41,036 bases of DNA from Lachnospiraceae bacterium (GCA_024685495.1 JAIKVT010000150.1:1-41036); one strand, 5' to 3'. Counted from the stretch's first letter, positions 10,260 to 20,634 are shown. Translations and numbers: made by a program. The notes: a model not told the origin generated them from the letters alone.

Positions 10260-10298
10260 CAAGATAATATATATTTCATGGATGGAATATTAGATGCG

Positions 10299-10326
10299 AA
10301 AAAGGACTTTTTTATAAGTCCTTTTT
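10299..10326 (+). terminator. Terminator after codY
   Basis: aaaaaggactt-ttttat-aagtccttttt. Confidence 0.85.
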
Positions 10327-10499
10327 GTGTTTTTATCGAAAAATACCGGAATTTATACTTTTCACAATCCCCTAGAAATAGTATATATTGTGGCATTGAC
10401 AAAATAAAAGCACAATATATGCAAAAAATGTCTTGTATTTTAAAAAATATCCTATATAATTATGTAAAGAAGTATGGATAAATATCTAAAGGAGGTTTT

Positions 10500-10889
10500 A
10501 TGTTTAGTTCAGATGCATTTGATTATGTGAATCTTTTAGACAAAGCAGCTGATGCGAGTTGGATGAGAGAGAAGTCTATAGCGCATAATATTGCCAATGT
10601 TGACACTCCGGGTTACAAGAGACAGGATGTTGAGTTTGAGACTACTCTTAAGAGAGCAATTACCCGAACTAAGCAGGATAATGTCTTAGACGCTGCGACT
10701 AATTTAGATGCAGCAAGTTTACAGCCTAAGGTATTTACCGATTATGCCGGATACTCATACAGATTAGACGGCAATAACGTAGATATTGATACTGAGAACG
10801 TTGAACTTGCTTCAGAACAGATTAAGTATCAGGCGCTTACACAGGGTATATCTCAAGAATTTACTCGTTTTAAGGCTGTTGCTAAGTAG
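10500..10889 (+). CDS. flgB: Flagellar basal-body rod protein FlgB
   Basis: IAHNIANVDTPGYKRQDVEFE; strong SD aaaggagg; first gene of flagellar operon. Confidence 0.95.
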   Translation: MFSSDAFDYVNLLDKAADASWMREKSIAHNIANVDTPGYKRQDVEFETTLKRAITRTKQDNVLDAATNLDAASLQPKVFTDYAGYSYRLDGNNVDIDTENVELASEQIKYQALTQGISQEFTRFKAVAK

Positions 10890-10924
10890 TGAGTTTGTTA
10901 TAGCGTTTATTTGGAGGATAGAAT

Positions 10925-11365
10925 ATGGCATTATTTCAGTCATTTGACATTGCCGCATCCGGTATGAGTGCACAGCGTTTTCGTATGGATACGATTGCCG
11001 AGAATATCGCCAATGTTAATACAACACGAACCGATGACGGAACTCCGTATCGTCGTAAAGTTGTTACATTCAGAGAGAAATTAACATCACCTACTTTTTC
11101 TGAAGCATTAGAAAGAGCGACGGAATTTAGAGGCGATGGTGTCAAAGTAGCAGGTATATATGAAGATACCAGTGATTATATTATGGAATATGATCCGTCA
11201 CATCCCGACGCCGATGAGAATGGATATGTATCATATCCTAATGTTAATACGGTAACCGAGATGACTAACTTAATCGATTCGAGTCGTGCTTATGAGGCCA
11301 ACGTAACAGCATTTAATGCAGTTAAAAGTATGGCAACAACGGGACTTCAGATTGGTAACAGTTAA
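10925..11365 (+). CDS. flgC: Flagellar basal-body rod protein FlgC
   Basis: FDIAASGMSAQRFRMDTIAENIANVNTT; C-terminal EMTNLIDSSRAYEANVTAFNAVKSM. Confidence 0.96.
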   Translation: MALFQSFDIAASGMSAQRFRMDTIAENIANVNTTRTDDGTPYRRKVVTFREKLTSPTFSEALERATEFRGDGVKVAGIYEDTSDYIMEYDPSHPDADENGYVSYPNVNTVTEMTNLIDSSRAYEANVTAFNAVKSMATTGLQIGNS

Positions 11366-11454
11366 TATATGAAGTAATATTTGTACTACAGAGTATCAAT
11401 TGATTATTGAAGTAGTAATTAATTAATTCATTAAATGATTTTCAGGAGTAGATT

Positions 11455-11772
11455 ATGGACATTAATGCAATTAATGCGATGTATAAGACAACTAATACAC
11501 CTGCAAGCGGTTACGGAACCAATCCTGTTGAAGAGGCTGGTGGTAACAGCTTTGACAGTGTACTTAATTCTGTAATTAATATGGTCGGAGAGACTAATAC
11601 ATTACAGAATAATGCTTCAGCGGAAGAAATCAAATTTGCTCTGGGCGAATCAGACAATACACATGATTTGTTGATTGCTGAGCAGAAAGCAACTGTTGCA
11701 TTACAGTACACGGTTGCCGTAAGAGATAAGTTCTTAGACGCATATAAAGAACTAATGAATATGCAGATGTAA
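11455..11772 (+). CDS. fliE: Flagellar hook-basal body complex protein FliE
   Basis: C-terminal HDLLIAEQKATVALQYTVAVRDKFLDAYKELMNMQM. Confidence 0.93.
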   Translation: MDINAINAMYKTTNTPASGYGTNPVEEAGGNSFDSVLNSVINMVGETNTLQNNASAEEIKFALGESDNTHDLLIAEQKATVALQYTVAVRDKFLDAYKELMNMQM

Positions 11773-11950
11773 TTAGTAGTTTTAGCAGATTTGCAGCAAA
11801 TATTAGTAGATTTAATGTAGTTGCAGCAAAGTAGAGCAGATTTAATAGATTTGCAGCAAATATTAGTAGATTTAATGAAGTTGCAGCAAAGTAGAGCAGA
11901 TTTAATAGATTTGCAGCAAAGTAGAGCAGATTTAATAGATTTGTAGCAAA
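11771..11950. repeat. Six tandem 30-bp units between fliE and fliF
   Basis: Units end in ttgcagcaaa at 11800, 11830, 11860, 11890, 11920 and (ttgtagcaaa) 11950; two subtypes, gtagagcagatttaatagat- and tattagtagatttaatg[t/a]ag-. Confidence 0.96.
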
Positions 11951-12001
11951 GGATAACAGAAAATATTAAAATTTGGCAGTATATTTAGGGGATGATACAT
12001 T

Positions 12002-13603
12002 ATGCCGGAAGCGATACAGAATATTCTAAACAGAATTAAAGAATGGTGGTCGAAATTTTCAACCAAGCAAAAAGCAATACTAATCAGTACCGTAGCAGTG
12101 GTAGTGGTTGCTATTGTTATTTTGGCGTACGTTGTTACAAGACCGACTTGGGTAACACTCGTTAATTGTACGACAGCTCAACAGGCGTCTTCGGTTAAGG
12201 AGTTACTTACCAATGAGAATATTGAATATCAGACTTCACAAGATGGTATGACCTACATGGTCAAAACAGATGATCAGGCCAACGCAAGTATACTTCTTGG
12301 AACTAATAATATTCCTGCAGAAGGATATAGCATCAGTGATGTTATTGATGGAAGCTTCAGTACAACGGAAGCTGATAAAGAAAAGAAATACAAGCTATAC
12401 TTAGAAGAGAAATTTGCCAAGGATTTGACGGCGATAAGCAGTGTTGATTCGGCAGAGGTTACGCTTAATATACCTTCTAATGATGGAACGATAAGCTCTA
12501 AGAAAGAAGAAAGCTATGCCAATGTAATTCTTCATCTTAAGAGTGGTCAGACTATGGAACAAGATACTGCGGCAGGAATCGCTCAGTATGTTGCAACGGG
12601 TCTTGGTAATAAGACTACTGACAATATTGTCATATTAGATGGTGACGGTAATGTATTGTTCTCAGGTGGAGATTCGGCGTCAGGAGCAGGAACGGCATCT
12701 TCTAATCTAAGTGCTAAGGAAAAAGCATCTAACAGTGTATCTAAGAAGGTTAAAGATATACTTTTAGGCTCTCAGATGTATGATGATGTTAAGGTTGCAC
12801 CAAACCTTAGTATGAGTTTTGATAAAGTCAATGAAGTTGATTACAATTATTATCTTAATGATGGTCAGACTCAAGGTTATCTTGATTCACGTACTGAATC
12901 GACTTCTGAATCAACATCAGGAACAGGTGGAGTTCCCGGTACAGATAATAATGATAATGATACAACATATGTTATTGATGAAAATGGTGTCAGCTCATCG
13001 ACCACTTCAGATGTTACGGAAGACTATTTGCCAAGTGAGAAGATAACGACTACAGATAAAGAAGTAGGAGCAGTGGATTTAGAGAATTCTTCTATTTCGG
13101 TTGTGGCAAAACGATTTGTAATATATAATGAAGATGAGATGAAAGAGCAAGGTCAATTAGATGATCAGACATTTGCTGAATTTGAGGCTGCGAACAGTGA
13201 TATTGTAAGAGCTGATGTTGATGATGAGATGGTAGAGAGTATTTCAAGAGCTACAGGTATAGCTCAAGAGAATATCTCAATGACAGCTTATAATGTTCCT
13301 ATGTTCCAACCATCGGCAGGGTTAGGACTCGATCTTAGAACAATAATAGAGATTGCTCTTGCAGTACTCATATTTGCACTTCTTGCATTCGTTGTATTCA
13401 GAACTCTTCGTAAAGACAGAGAGGAAGAAGTCGAAGAAGAGATTACTATTGAAGATTTAATTCAAGGTCAGGAAGATGAACTTGAAGATATCGGATATAA
13501 TGAGAAGTCTGAAGCAAGAATGTTAATTGAGAAATTTGTAGATGAAAGACCGGACGCCGTTGCGACGCTACTTCGTAACTGGCTGAACGATGATTGGGGA
13601 TAG
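12002..13603 (+). CDS. fliF: Flagellar MS-ring protein FliF
   Basis: N-terminal TM, YscJ/FliF fold segment (YKLYLEEKFAKDLTAISSVDSAEVTLNIPS), C-terminal TM and FliG-binding tail. Confidence 0.95.
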   Translation: MPEAIQNILNRIKEWWSKFSTKQKAILISTVAVVVVAIVILAYVVTRPTWVTLVNCTTAQQASSVKELLTNENIEYQTSQDGMTYMVKTDDQANASILLGTNNIPAEGYSISDVIDGSFSTTEADKEKKYKLYLEEKFAKDLTAISSVDSAEVTLNIPSNDGTISSKKEESYANVILHLKSGQTMEQDTAAGIAQYVATGLGNKTTDNIVILDGDGNVLFSGGDSASGAGTASSNLSAKEKASNSVSKKVKDILLGSQMYDDVKVAPNLSMSFDKVNEVDYNYYLNDGQTQGYLDSRTESTSESTSGTGGVPGTDNNDNDTTYVIDENGVSSSTTSDVTEDYLPSEKITTTDKEVGAVDLENSSISVVAKRFVIYNEDEMKEQGQLDDQTFAEFEAANSDIVRADVDDEMVESISRATGIAQENISMTAYNVPMFQPSAGLGLDLRTIIEIALAVLIFALLAFVVFRTLRKDREEEVEEEITIEDLIQGQEDELEDIGYNEKSEARMLIEKFVDERPDAVATLLRNWLNDDWG

Positions 13604-13605
13604 AA

Positions 13606-14616
13606 ATGGCAGCATCTGATGATTTAAGTGGTGTTCAGAAAGCGGCTGTACTTCTAATATCTTTAGGGCCTGAGAAGTCGGCTGATATATTTAAGCACCT
13701 CAAAGAAGATGAAATTGAAGAATTGACTTTAGAGATAGCTAATACCAGAAGTATCTCACCTGAGGTAAAGGATGCGGTAATAGACGAATTCTATCAGGTG
13801 TGTCTCGCTCAGCAGTATATTGCTGAAGGTGGTATAGGTTATGCTAAAGAATTGTTAGAGAATGCACTTGGTGATGACAAAGCACATGATGTCATCACCA
13901 AGTTAACTGCGTCTTTACAGGTACGTCCTTTTGAGTTTATCAGAAAGACTGAGCCGGGCCAGGTTCTTAACTTTATTCAGGATGAGCATCCGCAGACTAT
14001 TGCTATGATACTTTCTTATCTGGCTCCGGCTCAATCATCCATGATTCTTAGTGCGCTAAATCCTGAGATGCAGGCTGATGTCGCAAGAAGAATTGCACTT
14101 ATGGATAGAACAAGTCCTGAAGTTATCAAGGAAGTTGAGAAAGTATTAGAGCGTAAGCTTTCTTCTCTTATCAATCAGGATTATACGATTGCAGGTGGTG
14201 TTGATTCTATCGTATCAATTCTTAATGCGGTTGACAGAGGAACTGAGAAGAGAATAATGGAAGCATTAGAGATTGAAGAGCCCGAACTTGCTGAAGAGAT
14301 TCGTAAGAAAATGTTCGTATTCGAGGATATCTTGTTGCTTGACGATCGTTCAATTCAAAGAGTTCTTCGTGATGTTGATAATAATGAACTTGCTAAAGCT
14401 CTTAAAGGTGCCAATGAAGAAGTTCAGAACTGTATCTTCCGTAATATGTCTTCACGTCTTGCTACGATGGTTAAGGAAGATATGGAATTTATGGGTCCTG
14501 TACGTATGAAGGACGTAGAAGAATCACAGCAGATTATCGTTGGAATTATCAGAAAGCTCGAGGATCAGGGTGATATTGTTGTATCTCGTGGCGGAGGTGA
14601 CGATTTAGTTGTCTAA
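13606..14616 (+). CDS. fliG: Flagellar motor switch protein FliG
   Basis: VQKAAVLLISLGPEKSADIFKHLKEDEIEELTLEIA; C-terminal FEDILLLDDRSIQRVLRDVDNNELAKALKG. ATG at 13606 preferred over TTG at 13594. Confidence 0.97.
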   Translation: MAASDDLSGVQKAAVLLISLGPEKSADIFKHLKEDEIEELTLEIANTRSISPEVKDAVIDEFYQVCLAQQYIAEGGIGYAKELLENALGDDKAHDVITKLTASLQVRPFEFIRKTEPGQVLNFIQDEHPQTIAMILSYLAPAQSSMILSALNPEMQADVARRIALMDRTSPEVIKEVEKVLERKLSSLINQDYTIAGGVDSIVSILNAVDRGTEKRIMEALEIEEPELAEEIRKKMFVFEDILLLDDRSIQRVLRDVDNNELAKALKGANEEVQNCIFRNMSSRLATMVKEDMEFMGPVRMKDVEESQQIIVGIIRKLEDQGDIVVSRGGGDDLVV

Positions 14617-15502
14617 TGATAATGTATTAAAACCTTTTTTTACAATATTTGAGAACGAAAGCGGAACTTCCAGAGAGATAGATTCAAATGATCTTGTAGA
14701 AGAGAAGATCACCGAATTTAGAAAAAAGGAAGAGGAAACCCGCCGTCGTAAAGAAAAAGAGCGTCTTGAGAATATGACTCCCGAAGAACGGGAGGAATAT
14801 GAACAAGAGCAGCCCGATGATTTAGACGGATTATTTCAAGATTTCGATCCTGAAGCCGATGACGATGGTATGTCTATGTCGATGGATATGGATATTACTA
14901 ATGACTTAGTTAATCAGGCACAGGAAGAAGCAGATAATATTCTGGCTGAAGCTAATGCAAGAGCAGATGAGATTATGGCCGATGCTACAACTACGGCAGA
15001 ATCAATGAAAGAACAGGCGATTAAAGAAGGTCAGAAGCAGGGTTATGATATGGGTCAGGCTTTGGCAACCGGTGAGGTTGAAACTGCCAAAGCCGAGATG
15101 AATGCCGAGATTGAGCGAATCAGGCAAGAGTATATTGATAAAGAAATAGAAATGGAGAAAGACGTTCTCGATGTTGTGTGTGATGTCATGAGCAAGGTGT
15201 TTATGATAGAGTTCGGAGACAAGAAAGAGATTCTTCTTCATCTGTGTGAAAATGCGATAGCTAATGTCGAGAGTTCTAAGACATTAATTATAAGAGTTAA
15301 TGAGAATAATAAAGACTACATTAACGAGAATAAAGAAATGATTCAAGACAAAGTGGGCGAGAATGTCCAACTTGATATAGTAATGGATCCTTTACTTCAA
15401 GACGATCAATGTATTATTGAATGTGATGGTGGAATAATTGATTGCAGCATTGGAGTGGAATTAGATAATTTTATCAAAGATTTAAGAGCACTTAGCATTT
15501 AA
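14609..15502 (+). CDS. fliH: Flagellar assembly protein FliH-like
   Basis: Position between fliG and fliI; coiled-coil A/E-rich middle; TTG start overlapping the fliG stop. Confidence 0.8.
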   Translation: MSNDNVLKPFFTIFENESGTSREIDSNDLVEEKITEFRKKEEETRRRKEKERLENMTPEEREEYEQEQPDDLDGLFQDFDPEADDDGMSMSMDMDITNDLVNQAQEEADNILAEANARADEIMADATTTAESMKEQAIKEGQKQGYDMGQALATGEVETAKAEMNAEIERIRQEYIDKEIEMEKDVLDVVCDVMSKVFMIEFGDKKEILLHLCENAIANVESSKTLIIRVNENNKDYINENKEMIQDKVGENVQLDIVMDPLLQDDQCIIECDGGIIDCSIGVELDNFIKDLRALSI

Positions 15503-15605
15503 TAATCAGACTTATGATTATAAAGCACTTGGCATTGAATTATTTTTATAGATTTACAAGCATTTAATATTTAATATAAATGCATTTTTATTAGGCACGT
15601 GGCTT

Positions 15606-16907
15606 ATGATTGATACTAAGAAATATTATACACTTTTAGAAAATACTTATTTTGATAGGCTTGGTAAGGTCTCTAAAATAGTTGGTTTGACAATCGAATC
15701 AATTGGGCCGGATGCCAAGCTTAATGATTTATGTGAGATAATTGCAGAAGACGGTAAGAGGATTAAGGCAGAGGTAGTAGGCTTTCGTGATAAAAGCCTG
15801 CTTTTGATGCCTTTTGATTCTGTTGAGGGTGTCGGTGTAGGATGTATGGTTGAGAATACGGGTAAGCCGCTTACAATTCCGGTAGGTGACGAACTGTTAG
15901 GCCATACTATTGATGGTGTAGGAAGAGTTGATGACGGAAGTATCTTAGAGCTCGAGGAAGAATATCCTGCAGAAGCTGCTCCGCCTGATCCAATGGACAG
16001 AGTAATTATATCAGAGGTGTTACCGCTTGGAGTTAAGGCCGTAGATGGTCTGATAACGGTCGGCAAAGGTCAAAGAATTGGAATTTTTGCCGGTTCCGGT
16101 GTTGGTAAAAGTACATTAATGGGAATGTTCGCACGTAATACGAAGGCTCAGGTCAATGTAATTGCGCTTATAGGAGAGCGTGGTCGTGAGGTTAGAGAAT
16201 TCGTCGAAAATGACCTTGGTGAAGAAGGTATGGCCAGATCTGTAGTAGTAGTTGCTACAAGTGATAAGCCTGCACTTATTCGTAATAAAGCGGCGAAGAC
16301 TGCAACATCCATTGCTGAATATTTTAGAGATCAGGGTAAAGACGTGCTGCTTATGATGGACTCTCTTACACGTTTTTCAATGGCACAAAGAGAGATAGGA
16401 TTAGCATCGGGCGAGCCTCCTGTTACAAGAGGATATCCGCCGTCAGTTTATTCGGAGATGCCAAAGCTTTTAGAAAGAGCCGGTAATTCTGATAAGGGTT
16501 CCATAACAGGATTATATACGGTACTTGTAGACGGTGATGATTTTAATGAGCCTATTACAGATACCGCAAGATCGATATTAGACGGTCATATTGTATTAGA
16601 CCGTAGGCTTGCACAACGAAATCATTATCCGGCAATTGATGTCTTACAAAGCATTTCCAGAGTTATGTCTGCCGTTGCAGACAGAGAGCATAAGAGTGCG
16701 GCAGGTAAGATGAAAAATGTACTTGCAACATACGCCGAAGCAGAAGACCTTATTAATATTGGAGCTTACAAGAATGGGTCTAATAAGAATATTGATTATG
16801 CTATTGAGAAAATTGATCAGGTTAATGAATTTCTTTTACAGGAGACACATACAAAATACGAATTTGACGATGAGATACAGACATTAGAGGATATGTTCAA
16901 AGAGTAG
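15606..16907 (+). CDS. fliI: Flagellum-specific ATPase FliI
   Basis: GIFAGSGVGKSTLMGM Walker A, LIGERGREVREF, LLMMDSLTRFSMAQREIGLA. Confidence 0.97.
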   Translation: MIDTKKYYTLLENTYFDRLGKVSKIVGLTIESIGPDAKLNDLCEIIAEDGKRIKAEVVGFRDKSLLLMPFDSVEGVGVGCMVENTGKPLTIPVGDELLGHTIDGVGRVDDGSILELEEEYPAEAAPPDPMDRVIISEVLPLGVKAVDGLITVGKGQRIGIFAGSGVGKSTLMGMFARNTKAQVNVIALIGERGREVREFVENDLGEEGMARSVVVVATSDKPALIRNKAAKTATSIAEYFRDQGKDVLLMMDSLTRFSMAQREIGLASGEPPVTRGYPPSVYSEMPKLLERAGNSDKGSITGLYTVLVDGDDFNEPITDTARSILDGHIVLDRRLAQRNHYPAIDVLQSISRVMSAVADREHKSAAGKMKNVLATYAEAEDLINIGAYKNGSNKNIDYAIEKIDQVNEFLLQETHTKYEFDDEIQTLEDMFKE

Positions 16908-16920
16908 ATAGGTATATTCT

Positions 16921-17376
16921 ATGGCAAAATTCAGATATAGGATGCAAAGTATCCTTGACATCAAAGAAAAAATTGAAAGCCAGGAGAAGATTGCTTACTC
17001 TCAAGCCAATGCTGAATTGCAGGTTGAGCAGGATAAGCTTACTAAGCTTATGATAAGAAGAGCAGGATATGAGAGAGACCTAAAAGCAGCTACGGTCGGA
17101 GATTTGGACTTTAACGAGATTAAAAGACTTAAAGCAGCAATCGAGACTATGAAGGTTTTGGTAAGAGAACAGATGATGAACGTGCATATAGCAGAAAAGC
17201 GCGTCGAAGAAGCCAGAGCCAGACTTGATGCGGTCATGAAAGAGAGAAAGACGCATGAGAATCTTAAGGAGAAAGCATTTGAAGAATTTAAAGCCGAGAT
17301 GAATGCGGAAGAGAATAAAGTTACTGACGAGTTAGTCAGTTATACATATGGTAAGAACGAGGATGGAGAAGAGTAA
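16921..17376 (+). CDS. fliJ: Flagellar export protein FliJ
   Basis: FRYRMQSILDIKEKIESQEKIAYSQA; coiled coil; directly after fliI. Confidence 0.9.
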   Translation: MAKFRYRMQSILDIKEKIESQEKIAYSQANAELQVEQDKLTKLMIRRAGYERDLKAATVGDLDFNEIKRLKAAIETMKVLVREQMMNVHIAEKRVEEARARLDAVMKERKTHENLKEKAFEEFKAEMNAEENKVTDELVSYTYGKNEDGEE

Positions 17377-18200
17377 TGGCTGACCAGGATAAAAAAGAAG
17401 AAAAGAAAAAGAAAAAGGCTGAGAAGAAAGAGCAGAAGAAAAAAGAAAAAGAGAATAAAAAGAAAAAAGGATCTGAAGGAGACGATGATGACGAAGAAGA
17501 AGGTTCCGGTAAGGGGCTGGTTGTTTTTGTTGCCATTTTGATCTTTCTTATTTGGATGGTCATACTTGGTCTTCTTATCAAAATGGATGTAGGCGGATTT
17601 GGTTCTACCGTTCTTTATCCAATACTAAAAAATGTACCTGTTGTTAATAAGATTCTTCCTGAAGTGGAAGAGTATGCCAAAGAAGATGCACAGTATAGCT
17701 TTGCTTCCGTAGAAGATGCCGTTAAAAGAATTAAAGAATTAGAGGCTGAACTTGCAGCCGCAAAATCTTCCGGAGGTGTTGACAGTGCACGCCTTGCAGA
17801 ACTTGAGGCACAGGCGATTGAACTTCAGACTTATAAACAAAATCAACAAAAGTTTGAAGAAGAGAAAGAAAAATTCTATCAAGAGGTTGTTTTTTCCGAC
17901 AAAGCGCCCGATATAAATGAATATAAGAAGTATTATGAGTCAATTCAGCCATCAAATGCTGAGGCAATTTACAAGCAGGTAGTAGAACAGACTACACAAG
18001 ATGAGCAGATTAAGCAATACGCTTCAACATATTCAAGCATGAAGCCGGCACAGGCAGCGGGAATATTTAATACGATGACTGATAATCTTGCTTTGGTAGG
18101 TAAGATATTATGGGCTATGGATGCTTCTTCCCGTGGTAAAATCTTAGGCGCTATGAATGCCGATACGGCAGCACAAATAACCAAAATTATGGAGCCTTAA
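17376..18200 (+). CDS. MotE-like flagellar protein (TM plus MgtE-N-like C-terminus) with Lys-rich then Asp/Glu-rich N-terminus
   Basis: K/E-rich N-terminus, one TM (GLVVFVAILIFLIWMVILGLLI), coiled coil, C-terminal MKPAQAAGIFNTMTDNLALVGKILWAMDASSRGKILGAMNADTAAQITKIM. Confidence 0.75.
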   Translation: MADQDKKEEKKKKKAEKKEQKKKEKENKKKKGSEGDDDDEEEGSGKGLVVFVAILIFLIWMVILGLLIKMDVGGFGSTVLYPILKNVPVVNKILPEVEEYAKEDAQYSFASVEDAVKRIKELEAELAAAKSSGGVDSARLAELEAQAIELQTYKQNQQKFEEEKEKFYQEVVFSDKAPDINEYKKYYESIQPSNAEAIYKQVVEQTTQDEQIKQYASTYSSMKPAQAAGIFNTMTDNLALVGKILWAMDASSRGKILGAMNADTAAQITKIMEP

Positions 18201-18294
18201 TTAAAAGATTATTTAAGCGGGTCAACCGTTTTATGATAACGCATCCTAAGGGATATGTTATATATAACAATTTAATAAGGAAAGGAGGAATTGT

Positions 18295-19977
18295 ATGACT
18301 AGTGGAAATGTTGCTAACATAGGTCCTAATATCATGGTTAACACGAAGACTGTTTCAAAAGATGATGACAAGTCTTTAGGTTTTCTTGATGTTATGAACA
18401 AGAATGTTGCAAAAAGTAACCGGGATTTACAGTCGCAAGATTCGTCTAAAGAAGTTAAAGCTCCTGAAAAGAAGATTAACGAGAAAGATGATTCTAAAGC
18501 AGTAGATGCTTCTAAAGAGACAGCAAAAGAAGATAAGACGAATAAAACCGATAAGGTAGAAGATACTGAGAAGACTACAAAACTTGAAAAGCCCGGTAAA
18601 GCTGAACAGACAGATAAGACTGAAGCTACAGATGTTAAGCCTGAAGATGCAGCTATGATTAGTGAAGAGATGGCAACAGTGGCTGAAGCAACAGAAGTCT
18701 TAGAACTTCCGCCGGAAGTTATGGAACTTGTTAATGAAGTTCTTAATAATTTCGAAAGTGAAGTAAAAGATGTTTTAGTTCAAGCGCTAGGTATTACAGA
18801 AGAGGAATTAAGTGATGTTATGGCAGATATGAATATTACATTTGCTGATTTACTTAATCCTAAGCAGGTAACAGAGCTCATGGTTGAGGCTACTAACGTA
18901 GAGGATAGCGTATCGCTTGTACTTGATGAGAATTTATCTGATGCATTATCACAGATAAGAGAGTTAAGCACAAATGTTATCGATAAGACCGGACTTGAAG
19001 CACCTGTAATCCAAGAAGCAGTAAACCAATCAGGTAAGGGTATTGAGATTCCTAAGGAAATGCTTAATGCAAATCCCAATCAAAATCTTGATATCGATCC
19101 TAATCTTCAAACGGCTAATGTAGGCGAAGAGGTTGATATGACTAAAGTGCCAAAAGAGGTATTACAGTCTAATCCCGAAATGGCTAAGCCGGTTATGACA
19201 GATGGTAAAGAGGTTAAAGTAGAGGATATTCCTGATGATGAGAAGCCTGTAGTTGTTAAAAACGATCAGACTACTGTAAGCGAGAATGAAGAGTCAACCG
19301 AGACTGAAGTAAGTGATAACACATTTACGACAAAACAAACGACTGAGAATAACTCAGACAACTCAAATAGTTTCACAAGACACGATAATCGTCAGGAGAC
19401 AGGCAGACAGTTTAACACAGATAACATCGTAGTTAATAATCAAAATGTTCAACCTGAAGCAAATGTTACTGCAGAAGCTAAACCTGTTATCACAAGATTT
19501 ACAACAATGCAGATGATAACTCAGATTACCGAAGCAGCAAGAATTAATCTAAGCGATGAAACAACAAGTATAGAGATGATTCTTAATCCTGAGTCATTAG
19601 GAAAGATTTATCTTAACGTATCTCAGAAGCAGGGAGCTTTACATGCACAGATTGTTGCACAGAATGAAGCGGTTAAAGAAGCTTTAGAGAATCAGATAGC
19701 ATTACTTAAAGAGAATCTCAATAAGGCAGGAGTTAAAGTAGAAGCTGTTGAAGTATCTGTAGGAACTCATGAATTTGAGAGAAATCTTGAGGAAGGCATG
19801 CATCAGCAGGAAGAGCAGGCCAGACAGCAGGAAGAACAAGCCTCTAATATGAGGAGAAAGCCCGTAAGTATTAATCTTAATAATCTTGATGAGTTACAGG
19901 GACTTATGTCTGAAGAAGACAAACTTGTAGCACAGATGATGAAAGATCAAGGCAACTCAATGAATTTACAGGCTTAG
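18295..19977 (+). CDS. fliK: Flagellar hook-length control protein FliK
   Basis: Low-complexity acidic N-terminus; C-terminal SIEMILNPESLGKIYLNVSQKQGALHAQIVAQNEAVKEALENQIALLKENLNKAGVKVEAVEVSV (Flg_hook). Confidence 0.92.
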   Translation: MTSGNVANIGPNIMVNTKTVSKDDDKSLGFLDVMNKNVAKSNRDLQSQDSSKEVKAPEKKINEKDDSKAVDASKETAKEDKTNKTDKVEDTEKTTKLEKPGKAEQTDKTEATDVKPEDAAMISEEMATVAEATEVLELPPEVMELVNEVLNNFESEVKDVLVQALGITEEELSDVMADMNITFADLLNPKQVTELMVEATNVEDSVSLVLDENLSDALSQIRELSTNVIDKTGLEAPVIQEAVNQSGKGIEIPKEMLNANPNQNLDIDPNLQTANVGEEVDMTKVPKEVLQSNPEMAKPVMTDGKEVKVEDIPDDEKPVVVKNDQTTVSENEESTETEVSDNTFTTKQTTENNSDNSNSFTRHDNRQETGRQFNTDNIVVNNQNVQPEANVTAEAKPVITRFTTMQMITQITEAARINLSDETTSIEMILNPESLGKIYLNVSQKQGALHAQIVAQNEAVKEALENQIALLKENLNKAGVKVEAVEVSVGTHEFERNLEEGMHQQEEQARQQEEQASNMRRKPVSINLNNLDELQGLMSEEDKLVAQMMKDQGNSMNLQA

Positions 19978-19989
19978 AAAGGAGTTAAG

Positions 19990-20634
19990 ATGGCGTTAAT
20001 CCAGGAAATAAAAAACGGACAGGTTGTAGATAATTCGACTTCATCAAACGATTCAACTACTAAAGCGAACAATTTTGACAAAGATATGTTCCTTCAATTA
20101 TTAGTAGCAGAGATGAAATATCAAGATCCGTTAGAGCCTACAACCAATACAGAATATGTTTCTGAACTTGCCAGTTTTACACAGATTGAATCGACTCAGA
20201 ATGTACAGGATAAGATGGATGATATACAAGCATCAAGTTATGTTGGCAAGTACGTAATAATTAATACAACCGATTCATCAGGTGAACAACAATATGTATC
20301 AGGAAAGGTTGATTTCTTAGAGAAGACAGATGACGGATACATGGTATCAGTTAATGATGGATTATACAAACTTGAAGAGATTGAAACCGTAGCTGACGAG
20401 ACATATTATACCGCAATGATGACAACTAAAACCTTTGAAGACGCAGTTACAAAGTTACCTAATCTTCAGGCAGTTTCATTACAAGATGAAGAAAAAATCA
20501 GTGCTGTCAGATCTTTATATGACTCAATGGATGAATATACAAAGCAATTTATCAATTCTGATTCATATTCTACATTAGAAGCATTAGAAAATAGGATTGC
20601 AGCTCTAAAGTCTGAGGAAGAAACAACCGAATAA
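19990..20634 (+). CDS. flgD: Flagellar hook-capping protein FlgD
   Basis: FDKDMFLQLLVAEMKYQDPLEPTTNTEYVSELASFTQIE. Confidence 0.93.
   Translation: MALIQEIKNGQVVDNSTSSNDSTTKANNFDKDMFLQLLVAEMKYQDPLEPTTNTEYVSELASFTQIESTQNVQDKMDDIQASSYVGKYVIINTTDSSGEQQYVSGKVDFLEKTDDGYMVSVNDGLYKLEEIETVADETYYTAMMTTKTFEDAVTKLPNLQAVSLQDEEKISAVRSLYDSMDEYTKQFINSDSYSTLEALENRIAALKSEEETTE

Noticed and set aside
10390-10470. Specific flgB promoter
   Set aside because: Two overlapping sigma-A-like candidates (TTGACA at about 10396; TTGTAT-16-TATAAT further down) and no clear sigma-D/28 signature; not assignable without TSS data.
10278-10481. 67-aa ORF between codY and flgB
   Set aside because: Overlaps the codY terminator and the flgB promoter region; no SD, composition of random AT-rich DNA.
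11771-11950. CRISPR-like array between fliE and fliF
   Set aside because: Units are contiguous 30-bp tandem repeats with no unique spacers and no cas genes.
15502-15605. Degenerate repeats (gcacttagcatttaat / gcacttggcattgaat / gcatttaatatttaat) between fliH and fliI
   Set aside because: Similarity is too weak in AT-rich DNA to call a repeat array.
15647-16066. Antisense ORF (139 aa) within fliI
   Set aside because: Low-complexity Ser/Pro/Thr product mirroring the conserved fliI frame; no independent support.
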